64,000 nucleotides of DNA from Lotus japonicus (Eukaryota > Streptophyta > Magnoliopsida > Fabales > Fabaceae), in the NCBI RefSeq assembly GCF_012489685.1, contig NC_080045.1, positions 64,254,722-64,318,721 of the forward strand, given 5' to 3'. Shown piece after piece: positions 10,939 through 23,093 of this stretch. Position numbers and translations under genes: made by a program. Every line of letters begins with the position of its first letter. Within the stretch, counting starts at the first letter, position 1. Below the pieces are notes generated by a model, which saw only the letters and a program-made list of their open reading frames with translations, was not told the DNA's origin and did not search any database.

Positions 10939-11959
10939 TGCTCCACAATATTCCCACTAATAGGTATCACTAGTTAATCAAGGGAGATTCCGTCGTACAA
11001 GAATTATTCCATGTTTGGAAATCATTCTACTATACAAAATTAATTTTGGAGAGTAGCTTCTATATTTTAAAATTGAGTCTGAGAATATAGAAGTTAATTC
11101 AAATATACAAGTGTATCTATTTCATGCTTTCATGTAACCAGAAAATAAACTTCATTCAAATATAAATGAGGTTGAAAGTGCATGTGTAATGTTGCCTTCA
11201 CCTTATCTCATAAGTCCCTGACATTTGTATATTGTCATTATAAAATAAAGAGTTTTAGTTTAAAAGGGATTCTATAGTCTGATGCAGACTAATAATGACT
11301 TGCTCCATAAAAGCTTATTTTCTAATATAAGGGGGCGGAGCAGCAGCATAAAAAAAGTACAAAGATGTTAATCACATATCATGAAGGCATTAATGCAAAC
11401 CTTAAAGCTGTAATTTTCAAACAAAAATTAATTTTATATTTTTACACAGAAACATCAAAGGCAAGAGAGTTAGACATTTCATTGTAGTAAAGGTATAATT
11501 ACCTTTTTACAGAAGTAACCATCCTCTTGCACTTGCTACATTATGTTTCCAACTTTCTCCACTATCTTCAGGTACTTGTAGCATGAATGATGTACCCATC
11601 CTCAGTCCATTTCAATGACTTTAGCAAAAACAGAACAAAAGAAAAATGAGATGGTTGCTGCTTTGAATTTTCAACATCTCATCTCACTATATACTTTAAT
11701 ACAAAGTGAAAGAAACATAACATGCTTCAAAATTCAAAACTTCAGTAACCTCTTTGACCACCTAAATATGGAATCATATGTAGATCTAAAGAACTCAACC
11801 TCAGGACAAGATGACTCAAGCCAGAAGCCCAACCATAAATAAAGGAAAAAGCAACTCCCCTGGGGCCCTGGCTTATAAATCCAAAACTGTAAGTGAATGA
11901 TAAAACCATTGTACACTGAACCAAGGAATTGAGAGTGCAAATTGTTGTGCAGCTACCCA
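10939..11959. other. intergenic between convergent genes
   Basis: Contains the likely 3' ends of the LEA gene (plus) and the DUF1764 gene (minus). No coding region or clear mobile element recognised. Confidence 0.5.
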
Positions 11960-12340
11960 TCAAAAACAACAAGAGCAATCGAATGGGCAGAGTGGGGTAC
12001 TTCCAGCATCCTGTTTATTAATACCTAACTCCTCCTCAGTATAAATGGAAAGTCCATCCTGCGTTTTCTTTCTTGGCCGCGAAGGTCGGTCTACAAATTC
12101 ACCATCATCTGGCCTATCAGTTTTCTTCTTATTGTTTTTCTTCTTCTTTACTTTCTCGGTTGTCATAGTTACTTCATCAGGTTTTCCACTCTTCCCCACT
12201 TCATCTTTTTTCCTCTTTTTACCAGCAAATATTTCATCAATTTCATTACCTGCCCTTATTACAGACGAGGGTTTTGCCTCTTCCACAACAATATGTTCTT
12301 GCAACCAACTAGGGGTCGTTTTCGAACTCTTCTTCGTCAT
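11960..12340 (-). CDS. DUF1764 family protein
   Basis: The chosen start is MTKKSSKTT at 12340, giving 126 residues; the open frame continues upstream to 12502, but a GCATGCAG acceptor just 5' of this ATG suggests that the upstream part is intron and leader. After EIDEIFAGKKRKKDE come lysine-rich stretches (KVKKKKNNKKK), then the strongly conserved C-terminal block DGLSIYTEEELGINKQDAG and the terminal STPLCPFDCSCCF. This combination, with its paired cysteines at the very C terminus, identifies DUF1764, a small eukaryote-wide family of unknown biochemical function. The basic tracts suggest a nuclear or nucleolar protein; that is inference. An untranslated first exon probably lies near 12800-12900. 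Confidence 0.88.
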   Translation of the reverse strand: MTKKSSKTTPSWLQEHIVVEEAKPSSVIRAGNEIDEIFAGKKRKKDEVGKSGKPDEVTMTTEKVKKKKNNKKKTDRPDDGEFVDRPSRPRKKTQDGLSIYTEEELGINKQDAGSTPLCPFDCSCCF

Positions 12341-12899
12341 CGGAGTGCAAACAAAGCTGCATGCCATGTTGCAAATTTTGTTAGAACTGAAATGATCAAT
12401 AAGCATAAAAATAAAAGCATCACACTTAAAGCCCACCGAGCCTACTCTTCTACAACAAAGTAGCTGCAACAATTCACAAATGATTGAACAAATGCACCGC
12501 ACCTAAAACATAGTCTCATTAGTTCATTACAATAACAATGCTTCCAAGCTGGTTCAGGACTAAGCAAGAGAAAACAAACATCAAATAGAACGAGAGCAAC
12601 AATTGATAAGGATTTACATCAAACAGTTGGTCGGCATCAATTGCTAAGCATGAAACCTAAGTGAATGTTCAAAACAACCAAACCACCATACTCAGGTCAT
12701 TGAACACAATCATTATGCTACTGTATGGAATTCAAATTCCAACGATCAAAGTAAGCAGAAGAAACAAAATCATGAAGGTGACAGGTATAAATACCGAACC
12801 TAAGACAATGGTGGGCACAGAGCGACAATGTCGCGACCAACAATCCAACAGCGGCGACGGAGGGCAACGCAATATTCGACTTTGGGCTCTGCTAAGAAT

Positions 12900-13867
12900 G
12901 GGCCGTAGTAGGTTGAAATTTTAAAGTTCACAGGATTATATAATTTTAATTTTTTGGTTTGCTAATTTCCTATTTATTTTTAAAAAAATATATAAAATAA
13001 AGTTGGAAACATGTTTTGTGTAATTTAAAATTAATTTTTTTTTATAAAATATGATCAAAACATAAAACTAAAAAATAAAGACGTTTTTTAAAATGGTTTC
13101 TAGAAATGAAAAATAGTTGGATGAAAAATTGTGGTGGTGGAGGGCTCGTGGCGAAGACAACGATAAGGGTAATGATAGTGGTGGAGGTGGTCGCTACGAT
13201 GACAATGCCAACAACAATCGTGGTGATGATAGTTGAGAAGGTGATGGTGGCAGCAGTAGTGACGGAATTGATGGCGGTGGAGGTTGGAGGAGGTGACGAC
13301 GATGACAATGGCACTAGCGGCATGATAATGAAAGAAAACAGAAAGCAAGATGTTAAAACGTGTTTAGCAGACAGGCTCTTAACTTTTGGATCCATCAAGT
13401 GTTAATCAGTGACAGATTCATAAATTCCAACTTGTGGAGGAAAAAAATTGTGAAGAAAATTTTAGAGTGAGGGTATGATGTCTCATTTAAAGACAGAAAA
13501 AACTCATAATACTTAAATTTAACTTATTCCAAGAAGAGAAGTGGGGGTTCGAACCTACAATGTGTCAAATACAAGACTCTCTCTGTCATGCTATACTAAA
13601 TCAATCGTCGGAGTTAAAGAGTTATAGGTTGTGGGGGCACATATGTACATTAGCAAATATCTAGATTAGGACAAGCTTATCTTTTTCTTACATGACATCA
13701 CAGTCAAGAGCTTTATTTGAACCTTCCAAGAAAGGAAAGGGGTTCAATCGGGGAAGGTGAGAGGAATCATCATAGGACGCAGTTACTGTCTGGTTTCGCT
13801 ATTTCACTCTCTTCCGCTACCGTCGATCCACCGCGTCCTTCCTCCTTCCTTCACCGCGCGTGTGTGC
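12900..13867. other. intergenic region between divergent genes
   Basis: Lies between the DUF1764 gene (minus) and the RING-finger gene (plus), so it should hold both promoters. At 13110-13330 there is a GTG/GAT-rich degenerate trinucleotide tract that creates long chance frames on both strands. Near 13545 GGGGGTTCGAACC resembles a tRNA/SINE B box, but no complete tRNA or SINE could be traced. Confidence 0.45.
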
Positions 13868-15794
13868 ATGACGAGCGCTTCTGAGCTATTCCACATCAGA
13901 CGGAATCGATTCGGAGCACGAACTACTGCTCTCGATCTAGCCTTCGATTCCTCCCCTTCAGCTCCACATCACCGCTTTCACGACCCCGACGCCGCCGCAG
14001 CAGCAGCTTCCCTCCGTCTCCGCCGCCGCCGCCACCACCCGGTATTTCCTTTTTCTGAAGATTTGTGTGAATATATAGTAATGTTCATTGAATTGTTTGT
14101 TTGTTTGAATTGATTGAAAGTTAATTGATACATTGAGGTTCTGAGTGAGTGTTATGTTGTGATTGATTAAGTAACTGATAGAGTTTTTGTGCTGTGCTTG
14201 TTAGGAGCGTTATGCAACTGATAGAATTCATGGGGTTGGGAGGCATCGCCGCTCTGCTAGTGCTATACATGATAGAACCGTTGATTCTGCAGAAAATGTC
14301 ATGAGAGGCACTGATAGATTACCAGATGGTGTGTTACTTGCACGGGCAAGGCTCCTGCAAAGGTTGAGAGGGGAGCCTCTCTCTAGAACCAGGTTTGATT
14401 TCTCCTTTTTTAGTGTTAATTGCAGTTTCATCTTGTTAACTATGCATGCGAGATTGAGGAGGATTGTTAAATTGCTTTGATGTGTGACAATGATGAATAA
14501 TGTTGATGTATTTGTAAAATTGGTATTCTATTAGGGTGGTGAGTTGGAGCTGGAAATGGTCACACATGAAATCAGTTATTATAGTTGCAGAACCGTTACA
14601 GAGCAAATTTATTTAGTTTTTCATAGCTGACTGCATTTCTCTAACTATGTGGAAAGCTATCTATGCACATTATTTTGATATTGCACCCTCCGAAGGAAAT
14701 ATATACATATGGGTTTGTTGGGAGGAGAAAGTTTTCATTTTAAATAAACTTTCCTCTGATTTGAAAACTTTTAGGAAAATGGGATTTTACCATGTAACCA
14801 GCCTTCTATCCACCCTTTATGCATAATGGATGACATAATATTACTTTGTTCTTAGTCATGATCCTACTTGTATAACTCATCCTTAGTTAAGTGAGTTCTT
14901 TTTATCATTTTGTCACTAAGATCATGGTAAATTTTATGTTGAGATGCCTGTCTTTTAAATACAATATCTGATTATCTAGTTCTGATAGATAACATGTTCA
15001 CATCCCTCATAAGGAACAATTATCCAAACTTTTGATAAGTATGGCTATTCTATGAATGTGGTATACTTAAAAAAAAAAATTCTCTTTAGTAAATCATTTC
15101 ATGGTATGTTTTGCCATTCAAGTGATGTAAATTATATCTGCCGTACTTATTTTGTTGAGTTTCTCATAGCACATACTTGTTTTATGAGATGCCTCTCTGG
15201 CATCTTTAATGGCTTGTTGTATTGAATTACTTGATGTGAAGTCTAAGTTGTTTGTATATCCTTGATTATTACTAGGAAGAAGTCCACTTTGAATCTGTTA
15301 TTGATTTATCTTCTGAATCAGTCATTTACGCATGAAGATCTGCCATTGCTCTTTGATTCAATCTGAAGGCTTTTCTTTTTGCTGGTTTCCTCAGGCAATA
15401 TGGTTCAGATTCAATGGATGAGGATCAAGAAAGTGAATTATCAAGTGATGTTCCAACAGGGGCCTCTCTGGTGACTGACTTGACTTCTCAAATGGAAAGG
15501 TCCCAGCTCTTGCTAGACCTAAACAACAAGCCACCTGGACTCACTCAGGAGGATGTGAACTGTTTGCATCTGGAAGTTTTCAGGATCAGTGAGACAGGAT
15601 TAGAATCCAGGGTGCAGGATTGTTCCATATGCTTGGAGTCTTTCACGGATGGAGATGAGCTGATACGCTTGCCATGTGGACATAAATTTCACTCTGCTTG
15701 TCTGGATCCTTGGATTCGCTGTTGTGGAGACTGTCCATACTGCCGGCGATGTATAGTTGTAAATAGTCACCTTGAAGAAAATGAGGCTGAGTAG
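13868..15794 (+). CDS. RING-H2 E3 ubiquitin ligase, RHY1A-like, three exons
   Basis: Exons 13868-14041, 14205-14392 and 15395-15794 join in frame to 253 residues. The start MTSASELFHIRRNR matches the N terminus I recall for RHY1A-type ligases; an in-frame upstream ATG at 13757 would add 37 residues and is less likely. The C-terminal domain has ligands C197, C200, C215, H217, H220, C223, C234 and C237, in the pattern C-x2-C-x14-C-x-H-x2-H-x2-C-x10-C-x2-C, a canonical RING-H2 that binds an E2 enzyme and two zinc ions. The rest is low-complexity: alanine/arginine/histidine-rich in exon 1 and acidic in exon 3. No membrane segment is seen, so it is probably soluble. Substrates are unknown. Confidence 0.92.
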
Positions 15795-16387
15795 TTTATA
15801 AATTATATTGATTTTCTTGTATTCTGTTGTATAAAAAGATGCTGTAGGAGAGCTGGCCTTTTTGAAGTTATGTAGTGTTCCATCTTGAATATATGCACAT
15901 TTTTCTTGCTTTCACCTCCATATACCTAATACAGATTTTGTTAGCATATGCTGTAGTCAGAGTCAGAGGCAATATTGGACCTACCTTATTCCAGAGGAGA
16001 GGACGGCAGTGGGTAGAAAATTTGAAGAAAGGGCATGTTCCCCATCTATGATAGGATATGTGGTTGGTAATATAAGGCTTAGATAAAATTTTACCTTATG
16101 GTTATATTGTATTAGAATTTTAGTTTTTATGTGATGATACGTTGTATGATTTATATTAGTACATTTCTTTTTAACATAAACACCTTTATAAGTATGTTAT
16201 ATTCATGTAATTTTTTGGTGTTGTACAAATTTGCAAGAAATAGAAATTTATATAGATTTAAATTATGTATGAATATGCTTGGCTAAGATGGGAGCTTCTT
16301 CTGCAAGCACGTTTACAATGTAACCTGCACCTTCTGATCGTGTGAAGGTGTTTTTAACTGCTGATTACATGGGTGTTCCGACTCTTA
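15795..16387. other. 3' flank of the RING-H2 gene
   Basis: Likely 3' UTR and AT-rich intergenic sequence. No gene seen. Confidence 0.45.
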
Positions 16388-16767
16388 GAGCATCATTATC
16401 CAAGAAACTCATTAAACTCTAATGAGTTTCTAATTTAAATTTTGGTAATGTCACGTCATTTAAACCACTTTAATAAACTCTACTCACTTTTTACTTCAAT
16501 TCAGAAATTCTAAAAAGTTTCTTAAATGAATCCCACAATATACCTCACCTCACTACTTTCTTGTAAATCCAGTTACCTATTTTTTTATTTTTTTATTTGT
16601 TTTTTATTTATTTTTAATCATTAAATTTAGAATAGAAACTTTGAGTAAAGTTTCTCTTTTGGAGCAAAGTTGTTTCCCACGTGGAGAAACTTAATTTTCT
16701 GCAACAGTTAAGAAACTTTACTTCAGATGACATGTCACAAACAAACTCATCTTTGTTGCTGATGCTC
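16388..16767. mobile_element. PIF/Harbinger-type MITE
   Basis: Ends GAGCATCATTATCC and, read in reverse, GAGCATCAGCAAC, with further inverted similarity inside (AAGAAACTCATT against AAGATGAGTTTG). The 380-bp element is flanked by TTA on both sides (16385-16387 and 16768-16770), the target duplication preferred by PIF/Harbinger elements. It is AT-rich with no coding capacity. Confidence 0.62.
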
Positions 16768-17154
16768 TTATAAGTTGCTTTTTGTTTTTAATTGCCTATT
16801 GAACCAAAAAAATCATGTCTGAATATCATAAATTCAACAGCAGAAATCACCCGGTTGAAAAAGCTTTGTAGGAAATTTTTATTCAATAGACTTGGGTGGT
16901 CTTATGGGGCCTCGGACTATTAATTTTTTTTAACCAAGGTATCTCATCGTTAGTAGTTGTGAGACTAATATATCATCTAACGATCAACATACTATGTGAT
17001 AGGAGCGGGAGCTTTAATGTTTTTTAATAATTTCTTTTTGGTCCAGGAGGAAAGTAATGTTTTTTGATAGTGAAAGATAGTAGAAAAATCTTTAAATTGA
17101 ATAAACGACGAAAAAATAATTTAATTTGAGTAAAAATGAAAGTTCTACCAATAA

Positions 17155-17315
17155 GGTGTAGCACAATTGGTAGATAATTTAGTTTCTTAAGAATTCGATC
17201 TGTAAACCGTGTGTATGGAGAAACAATTGTTGAAAGATACCCACTTAACGTAATTTTCAAGCCTTGAGGAATTAATCTTATGTTGTCAAGTGTGCAGATA
17301 CTTTGAGAAACCAAC
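17155..17315 (+). mobile_element. tRNA-derived SINE, degenerate
   Basis: Starts GGTGTAGCACAATTGGTAGA, a pol III A-box-like sequence, followed 35 bases later by GAATTCGATCTG, a decayed B box. The body runs on through GTGTGTATGGAGAAACAATT. This is the layout of plant tRNA-derived SINEs. No clean tail or target duplication was found. Confidence 0.6.
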
Positions 17316-18367
17316 AACTATAGTAAATACTTTCTTATATTTTCCTATGCCTTTTTACTAAAACCTTACCCTTCTCTGAATATATAGCTAACTGTGAATG
17401 AAGTTTACTCAACGCGTGGTTTTGTAAGTTTCGACCAAATACACGCTAAAGTTTATTCCGCGTTCCAGTCAGCAGAGTGTGTACATCTAATTATATTTAA
17501 GACCAACATTCCATTTCTACGGTGACCGTAAATTAATCAAACAGAACAGAACAATAAATATAAGAACATGAACATTATTTTTTAGCGTAAGAAAATAAAC
17601 ATATTTTTTTTCTCCTTCAAATGACTCAACTATGACAAAACTGGTCCTTGGAGTTTTATCCTACCCATCATATCTTATTAGTCATTCCTACGTGGATGTT
17701 AATAAGAGGATAAACCAAGAAAATCCAAACAAACGAAGTTAGCATTGAATTTCTTTCTATAAAATTTAAAATTAGGTAAGATCTCACATGTTTATTATTC
17801 TGAAAATATAAAATTAACACATAATTAAAATAGGTGCACAAGCAACACAAGTTTAGACCGACCAATTTGAGTAGTCGTGAAAGAAGAATTTTTTGTGCAA
17901 ATAGGATACTAGTTTATCTAGAAGTGGTTGATTCAAGTTGAAGGCATTTTATTTCTTTAAAGCAATTTCTTGAATTTGAGAAGAAAAAACCATTCAAAGA
18001 GTTATATCTTTGGAAAAAAAATCCGTACGCCAATGAATCGTGTAACAGGTTCTTTATTTCTTAGTTACGTTATTCATAAGCTGAAATTTAGCGTTTGGTC
18101 ACTTCTACTTAAAAATTACACTTTATAGTTTCTTATTAGAGTTCATTTTGAGACCAAAGTTAATCTGTAAAAAGCTAAACCAACCACGATTACAGTGAAA
18201 GGAGATAAAGTCGTTTTCTTCTATATGTGAAGAAATTAGGAATTTGAGCTTCTAATTTGACGTTTTTCAAATGGTAGAATCTATTATAGAGTTATTACGC
18301 TTGTTTAACCAAACACATAATAAAACTATCTTGATTTTGAATGAGCTTATTTGTGATTATCTCATGA

Positions 18368-18500
18368 GGAGTGCTATTAACATTCATTTTAACACTTTAT
18401 ATTAGAAATGAGAAATGAGACTCACATTTTTAGTGGAACTCACATGAATTTCAACCAATGAAAATAAAAATGTTAAAAAAGAATGTTACTAGCATATTTC
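18368..18500. repeat. small inverted-repeat element (MITE-like)
   Basis: GTGCTATTAACATTCATTTTAACA on the left pairs with ATGCTAGTAACATTCTTTTTTAACA read in reverse from the right, enclosing about 80 bp. No clear target duplication. Confidence 0.5.
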
Positions 18501-19260
18501 TTATCTTATTGAATGAACACTTATATAAAAATAGTTTATGACCGGTTTTTAAACTGTTTTAAATTTCATAAGGTGTTCATATTAACTTATGAATAAGAAC
18601 ATATACTTATCAATAACATGTATTTAAGTTTTTTTAAATTAGTTAATGAAAAATATTTATGCGCAAAGCTCTTCTTGCTATAAATACTTAATTAAGTTTT
18701 TCACTCAAACAAACAATAAATTAATCTTTGGTATCATGTTACCCCACCAGGCCACCATATTGAAGTGTAAAAGTAAAGTAAAACTATCAACCAATGAATT
18801 TGGCTTTTCTAAAGTCTAGAGTGAGAAAGTTACTTTAAATTATAAAGTTAATTATTGTTAAAAAATTAATAATAATTACTTACTTTGAAAATTCAATAAG
18901 GCAACTAAATAAATAATTTAACTTCTCTCAAGTAAAATATTCACTTTAGAGGAGTCAGACACGTCAACTAATCATATTAGGGTTGCATAGAATTGCTTCC
19001 ATAGAACCCTATAAAAAAGTTTTATTGACACTGATTCCATCTTTATTTTTAGATAGAGAGATAAGAACAAAATAAAATAAAAAGAAATGAAAGATATATA
19101 ATTATATATAGCTAATAATGTGATAAGAACATTAAAAAATAGGGTGAAAATGGAATGTAAAAAAAGGGTACAAAAGAAGAAAAGAGGAAATTGTGTAGAA
19201 TAAAAGGGAAAAAGGAGCACGCACAGTCACACACACATACGCGTTAACTCAACCAACACA

Positions 19261-19286
19261 AGAAGAAGAAGAAGAAGAAGAAGAAA
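19261..19286 (+). repeat. (GAA)n microsatellite
   Basis: Perfect AGA/GAA triplets just upstream of, or in, the PP2C leader. Confidence 0.85.
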
Positions 19287-19369
19287 GCTTTCATATAGAG
19301 ACCAGTTTCATTGATTCAGGTTTCAATCTTCATTCTCTTCTTCCTCCAAACGCGCCATTCAAAATCACA

Positions 19370-19371
<2 letters not shown>

Positions 19372-19413
<42 letters not shown>
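19372..19413 (+). repeat. (CT)n microsatellite in the PP2C 5' leader
   Basis: 42 bases of uninterrupted CT, ending 44 bases before the PP2C start codon. CT-rich leaders and promoters are common in plants and may bind GAGA-type (BBR/BPC) factors; its role here is unproven. Confidence 0.9.
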
Positions 19414-19419
<6 letters not shown>

Positions 19420-19457
19420 TCTTCATTCATTCCATTTCTCTGATTCTCCGATAGATC

Positions 19458-21497
19458 ATGCTTCGCTTGTGCTTCCGCCCTCTCGATTGTATCTTCCGAC
19501 GGTCACGTGACGGCCTTCTCTGGCACACCGACCTCAAGCCTCACGCCTCCGGCGACTTCTCCATCGCCGTTGCTCAAGCCAATTCCAGCCTCGAGGATCA
19601 GAGCCAGGTTTTTACCTCCCCCTCCGCCACCTACGTCGGCGTCTACGACGGCCACGGTGGCCCCCAAGCTTCTCGATTCGTCAACAACCATCTCTTCCCT
19701 TATTTGCACAGTCAGTATTTCTAAATTTTCTAATCTCGCTTCCGGTGCAATTTCTATCATTACTTCTTAATTCTTATTATTTAGTCAAAATTAATGAATA
19801 CCCATTTATTTTTTCAACATAAAGATTTTATTTTTGATATTTCCTTTGTAATAATCTGTACAATATTTGGAGATGATTCTGGAAGATGTAACATCAACAA
19901 TTTTTGAATTTTTTGTTTTTTTTTTTTGTTTGTGTTGAATGTTAATGATACATAGTAAGATACGAACTATTAGTTAATGTTTATGTTTGTTCTTTGTTGT
20001 TTTGATTTGCAGAATTTGCCACTGAGCAAGGGGGGTTGTCAGTGGATGTGATCAAAAAGGCGTTTAGTGCTACAGAGGAGGAGTTTTTGCATTTGGTGAA
20101 GCTCTCTTTGCCTGTTAGTCCACAGATTGCTTCAGCTGGATCGTGTTGTCTTCTCGGTGCTATTTCTAATAATCTGTTGTATATTGCCAACCTTGGAGAC
20201 TCTAGAGTTGTTCTTGGCAGGAGAGGTACCGAGAGAAGGAACTCTCCGGTGGTTGCCGTGCGCTTGTCAACGGATCATAATGTGGCTGATGAAGAGGTGA
20301 GGAGAGAAGTTGAAGCTCTCCACCCTGATGATTCACATATTGTTGTTTATACCCGAGGAGTTTGGAGAATTAAGGGCATCATACAGGTATACAAATGTAC
20401 TGATACCTTGTTATCTTCTGGAATTTACCACTAATTGCTGTCATCTTATAACAAAGTTGTGCTTAACTGTGAACTTTATGTTGAATATTAGACAGTTAGG
20501 CTGTTTATATATCCATGACGCAATCTATGATCACACTAGCTATGTGTCTGATTGTAGCATAATCTCTTCAGTTTATTTACAATTGCAAATTCTGGCTCTG
20601 AGTAAAACCAGTCTATTGACTTTTATGTGTTTTCTTTTGAACTTTCATCATGCACTTTCATGTTGATTATGAATGTGATGTATTTCCAGCGTTTTTCAGA
20701 AGCGTCATTTATAATTTGAGGTATTCCGTAGTTAGTCAAGACCTTAGACTTGGATGCTCTAGCTTATATAATCCATGATTTTCTGATTTGATTTCTTTAT
20801 GTGCTGGCCTCCATTGTAAGAGAAAGATGCAGAGGGTTACTCCCTTGTGACAGATACATGGGTTCAGGGTAACTGATCTATACAGTTTTGGTGTTTCAGG
20901 TGTCAAGATCTATTGGTGATGTGTATTTAAAGAAACCTGATTTCTACAGAGACCCTATTTTCCAGCAATTTGCAAATCCTATTCCTTTGAAGCGTCCTGT
21001 GATAACAGCTGAACCATCAATCATTATTAGGGAGCTAGAGTCAGAAGATTTGTTCTTGATATTTGCTTCAGATGGCCTTTGGGAACAATTAAGTGATGAA
21101 GCAGCTGTTGAGATGGTTTTCAAATATCCAAGAGCTGTGAGTGTCTTTTGTTCCTTGTGAGCTACACAGGGTGATGGAATTTTTAGATTCTTACATGAGT
21201 TTCTGTCTGTGTTTCTGGTACTTGCAGGGAATTGCGAAGAGATTAGTGAGAGCTGCTCTTCAGGAAGCTGCAAAGAAGAGAGAGATGAGATACAATGACA
21301 TAATGAAAATTGACAAAGGAATTAGACGGCACTTCCATGATGATATCACTGTTATTGTAATCTATCTTGATCATCATGAAGGATCCTCTAATGGTAAATT
21401 TAAGCAAACTGGTGTTGGCTATACAACTGCTCCTGTTGATATTTTCTCTCTGAATGCGGATGAAGCAGAGAACAGGATGTTTGGTGCAGTTGCCTGA
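19458..21497 (+). CDS. protein phosphatase 2C, clade D (four exons)
   Basis: Exons 19458-19710, 20013-20386, 20900-21136 and 21228-21497 join in frame to 377 residues. The PP2C metal-binding acids are all present: E46/D47 region (SSLEDQ), D64 and G65 in VYDGHGG, D267 in FASDGLWE, and D326/D327 in [19 protein letters not shown] and [10 protein letters not shown] are further conserved blocks. Known role: Mg/Mn-dependent Ser/Thr phosphatase. Clade-D members in Arabidopsis dephosphorylate plasma-membrane H+-ATPases and are inhibited by SAUR proteins, controlling cell expansion. Clade assignment rests on the compact architecture and on [14 protein letters not shown], typical of that clade. The short hydrophobic N terminus ([11 protein letters not shown]) fits clade D, where it often directs membrane localisation. 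Confidence 0.93.
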
Positions 21498-23093
21498 AGA
21501 GTGAAGTTGGTTCAAGGGATAACTGGGAAGAAAATTACTTATAGGTGAAGATGAATATTGTTGGTAAATGAAGGGGATTCTTGAGAAAAGGCACAAATTA
21601 GAAATTACTGCATAGATAGTCGCTGACATATTCTTGCTGATGCAGATATGCTTATGTATAGTTGTGAAAGATTTTACTTCTTTTTTGGTTTTTGATAATA
21701 TCAATTTTGTTTCTTTTGAAAGAATAAAACAAATTGCATTGATTGGTTAGTCCTTGTACTAAATTCATGGTAATGTTCCTCATGAATAATAAGCAAGAGG
21801 GTAAGCGTTGCTGCTGACATTTCACCAGCTATCAAAACTGCAGGATGGTCAGTTGGATATTTCTCATAAGCACATTCCTGTTACCATGGTACCTGCACTG
21901 AGTGCATGTTGGGAAACTCTCTTATAATTGTTTCTGAAGGCCGAATCAATTCTGAGGGAGAAACTTCTGTGAGTGACGTTTGAATTTCAGAATTGATTCT
22001 GATTAAAGAGAAATTGATCCAAACATGCTATGAATACAACAGGGAAATAAAATTGCAGCCAAGACTTTGATTGTGCCATATCCACAGCAACAGGCAGAAG
22101 ATGTAACAGGGAAGCGCTGGAGCAGTCAGAATTTTATTTTAGTCATCAGATGCATTGATTTCTTGAGATGAATATTCAAACTTTGAAGAAATGACCCTTT
22201 GTGTTATTAGTCAAACTTTTGATTAGTTAGTTTGTAGAAGGTTGATTTGGCATTTTTGTCGGCCTCACCAAAGAATATTTTGTTCTGAGCTCAGCCTCAC
22301 ACCAAAAAAATTTGTAAGTAGGGAGCAAATTTAATATATGGAGTGCCCTGAACGATGAACGAACTTGAATAAACTGACCGATTCTAAATAGATAGGAACA
22401 ACATAATTGTAAAATAACGTAATCCATACGCAACATTATAGTTAACTGAGAAAATAATGATTTTGGTTTTTCTCTTTTTCCTTGAAATGACTGAGAAAAC
22501 CAAGTCAATCGTGCCAGGGTCAATGAGGGTTTGGCCTCAACCACTTCCCTTCATTTTTCAAACTTCAAGACTTTACCATTCAGGGCATTGACCAAGCAAT
22601 AGGACATTAACAAGAAAAGAAGACCCAAACATAGAATTGCCTCCTTGTTTGGAATATGCAAGACTTCCAAATTTCCCTTCTAAGTTCTTTCTTAGATGTC
22701 TGAGACCAGAAAGCTAGACAGAAACTTCCAAATTAACCAAAGACAGTGCTTAGAAGTTAGCTATCTTCTTTTAGTTGGTTTTCTTTTTTTGATAAGCAAA
22801 TCTTCATTTAGTTGGTACTAGTAATTAGCATGCTGAAGTTTTAGACAAATAGCACTATTGCTATTAAGAATACTCATAATGGCAATCCAGAAAACAAGAA
22901 CATACGTAAATATTATTTGAAGTACACAAAACAATACAAAATTCTACCAGAAGTTAGAACTTATCACAATGGCTTTTGCGCTAAGAGCCTGCACTCTGCA
23001 CAAATTTTTTTATTCTTCATTTGTTCTTATAATTGTATTCTATTCTAAATTACATTGATGTTCAAAATTGAACAGATTCCAGAGAAACATGTA
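21498..23093. other. intergenic between convergent PP2C and PPR genes
   Basis: 3' flanks of two genes that point at each other. One poly(A)-stub insertion (22763-22816) is listed separately. No gene seen. Confidence 0.5.
22763..22816 (-). repeat. poly(A)-stub insertion with 17-bp target duplication (one mismatch)
   Basis: ATCTTCTTTTAGTTGGT (22763-22779) and ATCTTCATTTAGTTGGT (22800-22816) bracket 20 bases that read TTGCTTATC plus an A-rich tail on the minus strand. Confidence 0.65.

Larger units (their letters stand above)
16768..19260. other. AT-rich intergenic region
   Basis: No gene recognised in about 2.5 kb. It includes a SINE-like sequence (17155-17315) and a small inverted-repeat element (18368-18500), listed separately. 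The rest is very AT-rich. Confidence 0.5.

Noticed and set aside
12045..12395. 116-codon plus-strand frame
   Set aside because: Antisense shadow of the DUF1764 coding exon; phenylalanine-rich because the real strand encodes lysine runs.
13042..13405. Long frames on both strands rich in Val/Met or Thr/His
   Set aside because: They come from a degenerate GTG/GAT trinucleotide tract; no start context, splice sites or family.
13540..13620. tRNA-like GGTTCGAACC
   Set aside because: No cloverleaf can be formed around it; at most a decayed SINE B box.
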